Origin: Sordaria brevicollis
Taxonomy: Eukaryota > Ascomycota > Sordariomycetes > Sordariales > Sordariaceae
Assembly: GCA_033439795.1 (NCBI GenBank)
Contig: JAUTDP010000013.1
Span: 1,860,001 to 1,924,000 of the forward strand
Reading direction: 5' to 3'
DNA: 64,000 nt
Shown one piece after another: positions 22,389-36,391 of this stretch. Each line of letters opens with the position of its first letter. The stretch's first letter is position 1. The position numbers and the translations under genes are program-made. The notes beneath the pieces are model-generated. The model was given only the letters and a program-made list of their open reading frames with translations, was not told where the DNA came from and did no database searches.

Positions 22389-24356
22389 CGTGAGAAAGGG
22401 ACGACCGAAGCCGACCGGTATCGGAAGCCGGATGGGTAAAACAAGCGGGTGGTTGCAATGCCTCGTCGGCGTTGACTGCAATGAGCAATGCTTAAGACGA
22501 GCAAATGAGATCGAATCCCTTGTACTAGTTCAACCGGATGGTTGCCTCTTTGATTGAGAAAAGAGAGACCGAAGAAGCATGAGAGTCGAAGTCTTGTTTG
22601 CGTTCAATTGTAGAATGTAAGAAAGAGGGACCACAAAGCTTATGGTTCGTGGTTCAGGCTTGATGATGTTCGGAGCAGGTCGACAGTCGACAATTTTTTA
22701 AGCCGGGTCGGACGTTTGACGGGAACGCCAAATCAGCCAGCTAACAGCAAGTGAAGGGTGACGGTGGTGATTACAAAAAAAAATCAAGTGTCGGCGTACA
22801 CGTAAGTTGATTGAGGTATGTGAATGACGACCGGTGACTCGTCGACGTTTTTTTTTTATTCAACGGCTCTGGTGAATGGTGATAAGAACCTTGATGGAGT
22901 GATGGTGAGTTCGATCTGATCTTTTGGCGGTGGTTGGTGATGAATGGTGAATGGTGAATGGTGTTGCGGAAAAAAGGCACCCAGCTGTGTGACTGATTTT
23001 GTTTTCTTGAGGCTCAACCAGCTGCCCATAAAAATTCGAAGAAAATGGAATAAAGAATTGCGCGGCGAAGGGGGAAGCCGTAGCAAGAAAATCCGAAGAG
23101 GCCGCAGAATTGTTAAAGCGAGTAACACGCCTGGCCTTGCCCCGCCGCGCAAAAAAGCGAACGACAGCAGGAGCTTGAAGTGAAGGTGAATGTGGGATGC
23201 CCGCTTGGTGCTGCTGCTGCTTGCTGCTGGCTGGTGCTGCATGTACAAGCGGTCGGTTTATTTTATCTTAGTTTATTTTGTTGACTTTGACCTTCACTTT
23301 CCACTCATCATTTGGATCTGAACCTGACTGATACCGAGCCAGCCGTACAATTGGGAAAACAAATCGCAGAGTGTCAGCCGAGCCGGACTGGGGCGCCGTG
23401 GTGGAAGAATGTGTGCCGGCGATGTCGCTGCAATAATGTTGTTGGGAACATGTACGTTATGTAGTCGCATCAACCCATGGTGGTTTGCTTTAATGCCGAC
23501 AGTCTCGACCGGAAGTGAGTCAAGTGCTCGTGAGAGTGTGTGATTCCTCAGTTCTCGGTGAGGTCTCTAATATGGTAGGGTGGGTATGATGCCGTATGTA
23601 TTGTATTGAATCTTTGTAGATAATTGCAGTGTTGAATCCGAACACTCTCGGAGCAAGTTGAACGACGACGACGAGGTGCGACCGACAAATTCGGCAACTT
23701 CTCATATGTTCGTTTGATGTCTTCTCGACGAATCGTCAATGTTGTCTGGCCAATAGTAATCGTACAATAACTGAAGTCCTCATACTAGCTTCACGCCGGA
23801 CTCGTGTCGTCGATGACAAGGCTGCAGTGACTTTGTGACTGTGTGTGGAATTGACGTTGTGTACACCGAGAAACACCAAACAATGCGGGATAGAGGTAAG
23901 CTTTGAGCCGCACCATCTTGGGATTGGTTGAAAACTTTCCCATTGGACCCTTGATGGACTGATGGACGCCGAGTGCCGAATGCCACGCCTGACGCCTCAG
24001 CCATGAGACATCCCACGCGGGTGCTGCCTGGGTATAGACTCGTCAGTGTTCGTATGCTTCTTTCTATCCAATCAAATATGTCCCCTTTTTCCAGCTTAGC
24101 AATGTGGCCGTGAGGTAGGAAATGTATATGTTGTACGATACCTGAACGCAATCCGCTATAGTCCTAGCCCTACAACGCCATGTTCCGATCTCAATATCCA
24201 GTGTTTTCAACTGTTTTAGAAAGAATACCAGCCTGACCGAACCTGTAACCAAGAAACGCCTAATTATACCAAACCCTGCCGTATTCCACAATGCTTCTTC
24301 CCTCTTCCCAGTGTATAATGCATGCCTCTCTATATAACCGCCTTGCTTGTGACACA
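22389..24356. other. Intergenic region between two minus-strand genes
   Basis: About 2 kb with no supported gene. It includes the F-box promoter and the 3' flank of the copia-domain gene. A short tandem array of GAATGGT (three units) occurs near 22941-22961, and A/T runs occur at 22776-22783 and 22850-22858. Open frames here are short and overlap on both strands. Confidence 0.5.
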
Positions 24357-25845
24357 TCACACCCGTTCCTCCTTGATCACAGCCAATCTGCCGCTGCCGC
24401 TGCCGCTGCCCCCCAGCCTGCGTTGTGGCACCCTTGGCGGTCGTGTAACCCGATAATTGCCCAGTGTCGCCGTCAAAAACCCGTTTGTGTTTATTTTTTG
24501 TGCTCTTGGTCCGCTTCTCTTGATAACCTTTCGTGCTTGTGGTCGGCGTCCTGTCGCGCGGGCTGCGAAGCCGGTCATCCGAGTGTTGCTCTTCTTTGCT
24601 GCTTCGTCCTTCTGCATCATGCTTCTCAAGATGTCTCTCCCCAAGTCCCTCGCCTTGTCGTCGCTCACGTCGAGTCCGTACAGCTGGAGGAACTTCCACT
24701 CTGATTTCCAATTTCTTTTGAGAAATTGCTTCTCTTCCTTGGTGTATCGCTCTTCCCTTGGTTGTTGATTCTGCCTAGTCCCACCGGGGCCAGGACCAGG
24801 ACCAACATTGCTGTTGCCGTTGCCCATAACAAAATCCGGATCGGCTTCCTCGTCATCGCTCGTATCGAGTGTCGCGCTGGTGGCATCATCGTCGCTGTCA
24901 TCTCCATGCACAGGTCTATCCGCAAGCAAGTTCTGCATCTCCCGCTTCAGACTCCACTTATCCAGCTCGTCAGAGGCCCATTGCGCAAAGATGCTGACCG
25001 GTAAGCTCTCAGGGCTCGCTTTGAGAACCGACTCCCGTGTTATAGGTCCGATCGGCGGCCCGCTCAGCTTCAGCGCAAACAAGACGTGTTCGGGATCGAA
25101 ATAGGCAACCATCCTGCCCTTGTGGTCTTTGATGCAGCCCTTCATCAAGTCGTTTTGCGTCTTTGGTCCGCTCGCATGGTGGCCTTCCACCTCTTCACCG
25201 TCCATGACTGAGTAGCTCCTACTTTCGCCTCTAGATGGGAAGATGAAGACGGAGCATGACTGGCCATCGATGTTTGGGATCTTGGCGAGGATGTTGCAGG
25301 TCGCGTCGGGTACGTGGAGGACTGTTCGGAGAGGGAGGATGCCTTGGTTTTGACGGCCGGCGCGCGCTGGGTGTCGCTTGACGTTGAGGTTGACGGTGCC
25401 AATGCCGCGGACCGCTAGGTTTTGGCCGCTGATACAGACGGTGGAGTCGAAGGGAGTATAGGTCGTGAACCATTCGCGGTCCTTGGCTACGCTGTTGGGA
25501 GAGAAGAGAAGATGTTAGTCTGGAGGCCAAGATGACAGTCGGGTATGGGACGAAAGAGAGCTGTCAGCCGGGCGAGCTCTTCGCATACCTCACGTTGGAC
25601 ATGGTCGACCAGACCCAGTCTGGACAGAGCATAGGTATGGAGGGATGTGTGCGTGCTCCGAGGTTTAGAGGGCCTTCATCTTTCTGAGCGCGTCGAGACC
25701 TCATCTTCTTTTGCTTCTGGTTGCGAGGTTTCTTGCGATTCTGGTTCTGTATCCTGAACACCGGACTGAAGGCTGCAGGGACAGAGACACCAGAGTTGTT
25801 GAACGAGACTGGCTCTCCCGTGGGCTTTGATATGTCGTGGCCCAT
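24357..25845 (-). CDS. Protein with a copia Pol (TNT1-94-type) beta-barrel domain, probably domesticated
   Basis: Two exons, 25845-25589 and 25491-24357, are joined by a 97-nt GTATGC..ACAG intron and give 463 aa. The start MGHDISKPTG is the first in-frame ATG. Residues about 60-190 read CPDWVWSTMSNV, then SVAKDREWFTTYTPF, VRGIGTVNLNV, LRTVLHVPDATCNIL. This is the order of conserved blocks in the beta-barrel domain that precedes integrase in Ty1/copia Pol polyproteins; many filamentous fungi carry it in stand-alone proteins. No integrase, reverse transcriptase or zinc-knuckle segment is present. The C-terminal half is acidic (DDSDDDATSATLDTSDDEE) and then basic, with TKEEKQFLKRNWKSEWKFLQLYGLDV and a Gly/Arg-rich end. 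The intact frame and intron argue for a host gene. The function is unknown. Confidence 0.75.
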
Positions 25846-27375
25846 GGCGTTCGCGGGGCAACTTGTGACGGGGTTGAAAAGCTGGAAGGAGGCCGTATGG
25901 GGGATTGATATGTACCGTATAAACAAAATATAATGTGACAAGGAAAGGGAGAGTAGACGGCTTAGAAACTGGGGACAAAAACTCGAAGCTTCACTTTGAT
26001 GGAAATCTCAAAACAGCATTCCACTTCATGTTTTGGGAAAGAAGTCGTTAACAAAGCAGGCGTTCGCGTTTGCGCCTAGCGCTATCCATAGCGGGGCGTC
26101 TAGCATTGGCTAGTGGGGAAGACCCTTGTGGGGTAAGTACAGCAAACGGGCCCACGTCTTCTCTTCTGGGGCAGGCACGGGCCGGGCCAAGCTTCCCGTC
26201 TTTCTTCCACCCTCAACAACTTCCACTCACTTTCTGTCATGATATGTCGGGTTGATTCTCATGAAATCAGTTTTGAACTCTGTGTTTATTACTCCATCTC
26301 CGTTATTTCCTCTTTTTAACCTCAACAATTTAATGGAACGTTAAAGACCTTGGAGCTGTCGCCAAGTAAGCTTCAAGCCTGGAATGGACACATCATGGCT
26401 CGCGATACGGATATTGAGCCAAACTCAACTGGAAATTTGACACCATAAAAGCGAGGAACCCATCAGGAGAGAAGACTTCAATATTGAAGCATACGGAATC
26501 TGCCACAAGGAGTATGAGGTTGATGATCCGCGTGGATAACAACCAAGTGTCCTACCGCCCGCGGAAACAACATGTTGGAGCACAAGAAACGAGGGCCTCA
26601 TTGAGAAAGCAAGGGCAATAACGATGTTGGTAGTTCATCGTGGGAATGTCTCTGGTTCTTGGAGACAGCACAAGAAGGGGGCGACAATTTTGGGAAGACG
26701 AAAACAGATATACCTGGGTTTTGTCCCATGATTCTTACGACCGCGCCCTGTCCATCGACGTGTATAAACTGGTTGTCGGCCTGGATCATCGCAATCCCGA
26801 AAGACTGGACGCTGAAAGGTTCTTCCGAGGTTGTTATTGGAACGTTTATGGGTTCTATTGGAGCGCATATCGAGACCGGAATCCATCTCCGTGTGTCGCT
26901 CTCGGCTACTTATATTACCCGGTAGCGGTTCCTGCAGACCGTGCCGCTGCAACCTTAAATCGACGAGGTTGCGATCGGTTTTACGTATAGCCGGCCTTTA
27001 TCCGCGAATAGTCTACATGCGCTTATACGTTACAGGAAGTTGGAGAGCTCTCCGGAGCACGGTGAAGGGCGGGGAAGGACCCTAAGCGAAGATCACCAAC
27101 ATCATCGAGCATCTTGTCGTCATGCCATGTCAACGCAAACAGGCCATGGCTTTGCGGTCTGTTCGCCACAGCGCGCCGCAATATGGACGCGGCCAAGCCA
27201 CCATTTGAACCATATGATGATCAACAACGGGTCTGCCCAGATACTCGGTACCGGCAGTTGAAGGAACGAGACCAGCTCTGGCCCCACGCCGTCGAGTATA
27301 TACACCTCGAAAGAACCCAAACTTTGGAGGGGAAATGTCGTTAGAAGTCATCCACTTTCTTGAGGCGTCGTCAAC
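25846..27375. other. Intergenic region containing the GH51 promoter
   Basis: About 1.5 kb separates divergently transcribed genes. A TATATA box lies at 27297-27302, about 75 bp upstream of the GH51 ATG. Open frames at 26640-27390 on both strands overlap one another and resemble no family, so I do not call them genes. Confidence 0.5.
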
Positions 27376-29768
27376 ATGGTGCACTTTCACCTAAACGCCG
27401 GCCTGTGGGCAGCCCTCGTGGCATTGACGTCCCTACAGTCATGTTCTGCCGACAAACGCGTTGATCTCATTGTCCGTCCCAATGGCGGAAATGTTTCTTC
27501 GCCGATTATGTACGGCCTTATGCACGAGGTAGCTTTCCCTGCCCTTTCCCGGCATATCAGATAGTATCGCTCACAAAACATTCCAGGACATCAACAACTC
27601 CGGCGATGGTGGCATTTACGCCGAGCTGATTCGCAACCGCGCCTTCCAGTCTGGCGATGAGTCCCGTTACCCGGTCACTCTCGACGGCTGGTCGCCTGTT
27701 GAGGGTGCCAAGCTCAGTCTGAAGAAGCTTTCCAAGCCTCTTTCTTCAGCTCTCCCTTACTCCATGAACGTGGCGGTTCCATCCTCTAAGGACAAGAAAG
27801 CCAGGAAAGTTGGCTTCGCCAATGACGGATACTGGGGCATGGACGTCAGAAAGCAAAAGTACACCGGATCGTTCTATGTCAAGGGTGCCTACCAGGGCAA
27901 ATCCTTCACAGCTTCGCTTCAGAGTGCTCTGACTGGCGAGGTGTTTGGGACCACCGAGGTTCCCGCCAAGAAGAAGGCCAGCAATGATTGGGTCAAGTAT
28001 GACTTCAACTTGACTCCTTTCAAGGCCGCACGTAACAGCAACAATACCTTTGCCATCACTTTCGACGCTGCAGTAAGTCGCTCATGACACCGTAAATGGG
28101 TTACAAGGCAACAGAAATTGCTAACAAACATAACACAGGGTGCCAAGGATGGCTCGCTTGACTTCAACCTTATCAGTCTGTTCCCACCAACATACAAGAA
28201 CAGGCCAAATGGGCTGAGGGTCGATCTCATGGAGGCTCTGGCCGCACTCAAGCCGGTAAGCTGTTGATTGATGCTGTTCCCCATCTGGAAGAGGGTCTAA
28301 CGTTTGCGACAGAAATTCCTCCGTTTCCCTGGTGGCAACATGCTCGAGGGCAACACTCTCCCAACTTGGTGGAAGTGGAATGAAACAATTGGTGACCTTA
28401 AGGACCGCCCTGGCCAATCTGGTGTTTGGGGCTATCCTACCACATCTGGCCTGGGCTTGGTTGAATACATGCAATGGGCCGACGACCTTAACTTGGAGCC
28501 CAGTCAGTTTTCACCACTCTTTTCCTTTTCAACCCTACAACTGCTGACATTTTCCTCCAGTCCTTGCTGTCTGGGGTGGCCTAGCCCTCGATGGCGGCGA
28601 ACTCCCCGAGTCTCGCATCGACGAGGCCGTCCAGAGTGCTCTTGACGAGATGGAGTTCCTTACTGGTGATGCTTCCACACACTGGGGCGGTATCCGCGCC
28701 AAAATCCTCGGCCACAAACGCCCCTGGAAGATTCGATACGTCGAGATCGGCAATGAAGATTGGCTGGCTGGTGGCGCTGTTGGCTACGAGAATTACAAGA
28801 GGTATCGCTTCCCAGCTTTCTTCAAGGCCTTCCAGGAGAAGTACCCCAAGGTTCAACTCATCGCCTCGCCGTCCGTCTTCGACAACATGACCATCCCCAA
28901 GCCCGCTGCTGGAGATTACCACCCATACTTGACACCCGATAACATGGTCAAGGCCTTCAACAAGTTTGATGCTCTGTCGAGGGATAACCTGACCCTGATT
29001 GGTATGTTTTCTGATTAATCGTGAAATCCCAGCATAGAGGTAGCCTTTGCGATACTGACTTTGGTACAGGCGAGGCGGCGTCCACACACCCCAACGGCGG
29101 TATCGGCTGGGATGGCAACCTCATGCCTTTCCCTTGGTGGGGAGGCAGTGTCGCCGAGGCCATCTTCCTGCTAGGTCTGGAGCGCAACGGTGACAAGGTC
29201 ATCGGCACCACTTATGCTCCTGGTCTTCGCAACCTTAACCGCTGGCAATGGTCCATGACGCAGATTCAGCACGCCGCCGACCCAGCCTTGACCACGCTGT
29301 CGACCAGTTACCATGTCTGGAAGGTATGTGCAAATGATCTTTCCTTTAATACAAACAGATGACTAACAGATATTTCCCTCTCAGCTCCTCGGCGAGACCG
29401 CCATCACCAAGACCCTCCCCATCACCGCCAAGGCCGGTGGCATCGATCCTCTCTTCTACGTCGCTGGCGAGACCGAGAGCGGCAGCAACGTCTTCAAGGC
29501 CGCTGTGTACAACTCTACCGAGCCTATTGCCGTCTCTGTTCAGTTTGCGGGGCTTGCTGGCAAGGTTAAGCAGCCAGCCAAGAAGCCTGCCACCGCTACG
29601 CTGACCGTTCTCACGGGCCCTGCCAATCCGTATGGGTACAACGACCCGTGGAAGCACAACAACGTGGTTAAGGAGACCAAGACCAAGTTGAAGGCGAAGG
29701 AGGGAGGCACCTTTTCTTTCACTTTGCCCCAGCTGAGCGTTGCTGTGTTGGAGACAGATAGTAAATGA
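27376..29768 (+). CDS. Secreted alpha-L-arabinofuranosidase, glycoside hydrolase family 51
   Basis: Releases terminal alpha-L-arabinose from arabinoxylan, arabinan and oligosaccharides outside the cell. Seven exons: 27376-27528, 27587-28072, 28139-28255, 28313-28502, 28561-29001, 29070-29323 and 29385-29768. They give 674 aa; every junction is GT..AG and keeps phase. A signal peptide of about 25 residues ends SLQSCSA. The N-terminal part ([21 protein letters not shown]) and [10 protein letters not shown] are GH51 blocks. The acid/base Glu lies in YVEIGNEDW near residue 381. The nucleophile Glu is in IGEAAST near residue 464; the usual aromatic residue after this Glu is Ala here. The C-terminal beta-sandwich closes the protein. 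It lies in tandem with the AA9 gene 1.4 kb downstream. Several Asn-X-Ser/Thr sites are present. Confidence 0.95.
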
Positions 29769-31202
29769 CTTGGGTAAGAGACGGCAGTGGCCGTCTTTAC
29801 CGGTATCAACACATATCTCAGATGAAGAATAGTGGAAATCTTATAGCGTTCGGAAGAAAACATATGCTTTGCGAAAGCCTACCTTGCACAATCACTACCA
29901 AGAGATCCCAGAGGCGCTTCGGCCCGTGGTACAGTCTACAAGCCGTCAATATCCACTTCCATTCAAGTGTCTCAACCCGGCATACGGGGCCAGTCAAACG
30001 TGATCGATCTGTTCCTCCACCATTTTTTTGCTTCTCTCACCATTTCCGATTGCATAAACGCATCCCCTTCTGACAAATGTTCCTGCCAAGGGCCAAGCGT
30101 TCTCGTGGTTTACGCTCGGGGGGCAATGATCGGCCACCAAGGAACGGCGACACGGAGCGACCGGGGGAACGAAGGTATTCCCAAAATGGAAATCATGGAA
30201 TCGAGTGTTCCGGACTTTTTCTTCCCCACCGCTCCTAGAGCGGGTGAGAACCCTCCCCAGAAATGCTACCAAACATGTTTCATCGTGGCATCGCTCAATG
30301 GACCGTCATGTGCCGCTAGCTACATGTCTTTTTCTTCATTTATCCGAAAGGGGTGACTGGCTTGGATGTCTTGGATCTTGTTACCGCCACTGTCACCCAT
30401 GACAGTTCGGAATATCGAGCCGCATCTACAACCTCGTCTTGCTAGTTCCTCGACCACAAGCGCACCGCACGTCTTTCAACTTCCGGCTCGGTATTGCAAC
30501 ACCCCGCAAGTTACGCATGGCAAAGCCTGGGCAACTTCTTTGTGTGATCCCACTTCCCCGGTCATGTCTACCAGAAAGGTGCAGTCAGTGTTGAAAACCT
30601 GGTTTGTGGGAATTGCCGACATGTTACTGGGAACGGACACTCTGCAATTTCGGCCACCATGAGAATTACATTGATGCTTCCCATATGTCACACGCTTCCG
30701 TGGAGTGTCACCATATAGAAGTTAAGCCACCATACGTATATAAGAGGTTTGCTTCAGTTCCAAGGCCATGGTTCACATGATGGAATATTTTCATCCACAT
30801 AGAAGCTCTCACCCAGAGCATATCATTCACCTCCCAAGTTGGAAGTCATTATTGCGCCCCATACCTATACCACACGGAAAAAAAACCAAGATGTCGGGCA
30901 TGATCCCGCAAAAAGACATGTGGACGGTCTCCCGCCGGATGGAAGGCTAAGGTAGCATTCGTTGAGTGTCCATGGCATGAAGAGACATCGTCCGGGAGTC
31001 AAGACGGCAGCTAGGGTGACGAATCCTAGAATCCATGATCTAAAGCCGTAGTACCGATCGTCAGGGGGATGGACTATGCAGCAAGTTAGTGAAAGTGACT
31101 GTCGAAGAAAGGATATAAGATCTTCTTCAATCTCCCGTTGTGGTGTTTTCTGTTGTTGTTCTCCAGTGTCGACCATCCGCCTCAGATCTTTGACAAGCAA
31201 CC
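29769..31202. promoter_or_regulatory. Upstream region of the AA9 LPMO gene
   Basis: About 1.4 kb without a supported gene. A TATA-like GATATAAGA at about 31112 is roughly 90 bp before the LPMO start codon. A second TATATAAG near 30737 is too far upstream for that start and could belong to a minor transcript. GGCTAA at 30945-30950 resembles the core of the fungal xylanase-regulator (XYR1/XlnR) site. Its function is untested. Confidence 0.5.
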
Positions 31203-32029
31203 ATGAAGTTCAGCAGCGCTCTCGCCTTCCTGGCTGCGGCCGGAGCTCAGGCTCACTGTGAGTTTACTCACTCTTCCCTTTCTTCTCCTTCCGTACACTA
31301 ACACCATCTCACCTATCCAGACACCTTCCCCAAGGGTTACTCAACCGGCGCCGTCTCCGGCGAATGGGAGCACATCCGCATGACCGAGAACCGGTATTCC
31401 CACGGTCCCGTGCAGGACGTCAACTCGCAGGCCATGACCTGCTACGAGCTTAACCCGGGCACCGGCGCTCCCAAGACCTTGAACGTCGCCGCCGGATCCA
31501 ACTACACCTTCACCGTCGATACCTCCGTCGGCCACCCCGGCCCCTTGCACTTTTACATGGCCAAGGTCCCCGCCGGCAAGACGGCTGCCAACTTTGACGG
31601 CAAGGGCGCCGTCTGGTTCAAGATCTACCAGGATGGACCGACCGGGTTGGGAACGAGCAATTTGAAGTGGCCCAGTGACGGTACGCCTTTCCCTCACCCC
31701 CCTTTTGTCCCACCTCCCCTAACTCTTCTGTCCCAAAAGGAAAAACCGAAGTCTCTGTCCGCCTCCCCCAGTGCCTCGCCAACGGCGAGTATTTGCTCCG
31801 CGTCGAGCACATCGCCCTGCACTCCGCCAGCAGCGTCGGCGGCGCCCAGCTGTACATTGCCTGCGCGCAGATCAACGTCACGGGCGGGTCCGGAACTCTC
31901 AACACCAGCGGCAAGCTGGTTTCCTTCCCTGGTGCTTACAAGGCCACGGACCCTGGTATTCTGTTCCAGCTTTATTGGCCCGTTCCTACTAGCTATATCA
32001 ACCCGGGGCCGGCGGTTGCTACTTGCTAA
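31203..32029 (+). CDS. AA9 lytic polysaccharide monooxygenase (formerly GH61), no CBM1
   Basis: A copper enzyme that oxidatively cleaves cellulose or related glucans outside the cell. Exons 31203-31257, 31321-31680 and 31740-32029 give 234 aa. The signal peptide ends AGAQA, so processing exposes His18 as the N-terminal residue (HYTFPKGY), the first ligand of the histidine brace. The codon after it (Tyr) is split by intron 1. The second copper His is in [13 protein letters not shown], and the axial Tyr is in [11 protein letters not shown], which also supplies the conserved Cys. The protein ends directly after the catalytic domain (PGPAVATC) with no linker or cellulose-binding module. Adjacent placement with GH51 suggests induction on plant cell-wall material. 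Regioselectivity cannot be read from sequence by eye. Confidence 0.96.
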
Positions 32030-34315
<2,286 letters not shown>

Positions 34316-34696
34316 ATGAGTTTGATTGCCAAAATCTTCACCATGGTGTGGTTCAAGGTCGAGGTTGGTTTACCACTCTCCCCATAGCAGACCTGCTTCC
34401 ACAATACGGATACTAACAGACTATTATTCTCACTGATCTAGGACGCCCTCGTCGCCAAAGTCCTTCAAATGCCCGGTTTCCACCACGGCGTCCGCAAGAT
34501 CCATCGCACCGTCGAAGAGTTCCGCTACGGTCGCGATCCCAATGAGCCACTGCGCGAGGGCGAGGCCACAGAGGATCCAAACCTGCAGAAGCCACAGATG
34601 CAGAGCTTTGTCAAATACTTCGTCGAAGAGATGCGCAACCAGGCGCGAGGGACCCCGACCGATATCGATAACCACCCATTACCTCCCAAGAAGTGA
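34316..34696 (+). CDS. Small Mrx7-like (MIOREX component 7) mitochondrial protein
   Basis: Exons 34316-34363 and 34442-34696 give a 100-aa protein. The donor is GTTGGT; a GTCGAG donor six bases earlier is also in phase and would drop two residues. The acceptor CTAG follows a branch-like CTAACAG. The N-terminus is short, hydrophobic and basic (MSLIAKIFTMVWFKVED). The core reads FHHGVRKIHRTVEEFRYG, then a Gln/Glu-rich part and FVKYFVEEMRNQARG. This pattern matches my recollection of the Mrx7 family of small mitochondrial proteins associated with the yeast MIOREX (mitoribosome-organising) complex. The family call is from memory and uncertain. The gene stands alone between two non-coding stretches. 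Confidence 0.65.
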
Positions 34697-36391
34697 ACGT
34701 GATCCTGTCTGCCAGACCCCTACGTACTACAAGCCGGACTCTTTTCATTCGCCTTTGCCAGCAGAGTTGGGATAATGTGGGATGATTTAGGAAGACGCAC
34801 AAAAGGGACAAATCGAGAAAGAACGATCAATACGCAAGAGATGGAAAATGCGCTAGGCCTGACGGTGCCTTCATCATTCGACCTACTACGCCTAAGCAAT
34901 TCGGCCCCGAACGAGAAACCATCATCAAGCCGCGTTAGAGAGGAGCGGTTCGACATATGCATCATAAGCATATGCGGTGGTGGAAGTCGCAAAGGTGATA
35001 CATTTGCTGGGAATCGCCAGGAAGAACGCTTTATTCGGAGGGTTCGCCACATCAGACTGCGGATCATGATAAGTATACACGAACCGCGACAAGATTATAC
35101 ACATCATTTCTTTCGGGGTGGTAGGAGTATGCTCGCAGTGTTACGGAGTTTACCTCGCGATACGTCAGGTTGGGTCTACAACGGCGTCGGTCCGCTGGAG
35201 GGAGCAGCATGTAATGCTGATTGTTCGACAATTTACAAGTCATTAAGATGAATGTCTTTGTCCCTGCTTTTTTTTTTTTTTTTTTTATTTTTTTTTTTTT
35301 TTTTCCTGATGTGCATATTATTCTGTCTAAGACTCTGAGTAGAGCTTGCAAGATTGCCCTCCAGCTTCTTCTCCAATACTGTTGAGTTCACGTTACAATG
35401 CTTGGGGATGGGGAAGGGGGCGAGTCGCCGGGACACCCGTTTATGACAAGCGGAAATTTCGCTCTTCGTAACCGACCTCGCGGTAGAACGAAGCTGTCTT
35501 CTCCTTTGCCCTGTGGATACACGAGGTATGTAGTTAGTTCTTTATTCTGCGACAACTTCATTGTCTCCCACGATTTGAGACGAGCTCTAATGCATCTTCA
35601 GTTGTGAGATGTACCTGGACACGATGCTTTGTGATACATCACTCTCATGGACCTGGGAAGCTTTCTCAAGGTTTTTTTCAGTGGTGCATGTATTTTATGC
35701 TGACATAGCTTGTGCAATAGTATCTGGTTGTGAGCTATGGGGTGAAGTGCTAGGTTTTTTCGCGCTCAAGCGGTGATTCTATCCTCTATCTTTCAAGAAG
35801 GTCGCTCATCATGAACTGCCACACCGAAGAACGACTGAAATAAGTCTGAAAGGCAGGTCACCAGACAAATGACGCTTTACGGGCCCTGAACTGAGATCAG
35901 ATGAAGGAGTCAGGCGATCATCCAATAGCGCGACTCTTCACTCGTTCCGTTTGCCAAAAACACGCTGGCCCGGCAACGCGACTGTCCCTTACAAAACAAC
36001 GCGGGCCGGCGGTCGACTGGCGCTCTTTTTCCTCCACCAAAACAACACCACCTCTCAAGTATATCAGGTCGAGGGAAGGTATCTCACGTCGCGATTCTCA
36101 TCACATTTCCCACCTACTGGTTCAGTGTCTCAGTTTGCCCGCAACAAGCATCGGCTTCACTTGTTGAACCTGTCGCTCTTCACCTCGACGTCAACACAGA
36201 TAATTCGCCCGTCGAACGAAAGAAAACCCTTCACCAACCCCGCTCCCTTTTGCGTATCTTCACTCTGATATTGCGCTGCGCTACAACGACTCACGTCGAC
36301 ACACCAGCCTCTGCTTCCATCTGAAGAGGTCAGATCAAGGTCCTGCTCACGTACCCTCCAAGACAGCTAGCCTCGCTTTCCCTCTTTAGCG
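34697..36391. other. Intergenic region and leader of the Arg/Ser/Pro-rich gene
   Basis: About 1.7 kb without a supported gene. A T tract of about 35 nt with one interrupting A lies at 35270-35304. The last 300 bp are CT-rich and probably form the promoter and 5' leader of the next gene. Short frames here lack any recognisable domain. Confidence 0.45.
35270..35304. repeat. Poly(dT) tract of about 35 nt with one A interruption
   Basis: The run is T except for an A at 35287. It is the second long T tract within 2 kb. Confidence 0.85.

Noticed and set aside
26635..27390. Several overlapping frames upstream of GH51
   Set aside because: They overlap on both strands, lack domains, and the region contains the GH51 TATA box and leader.
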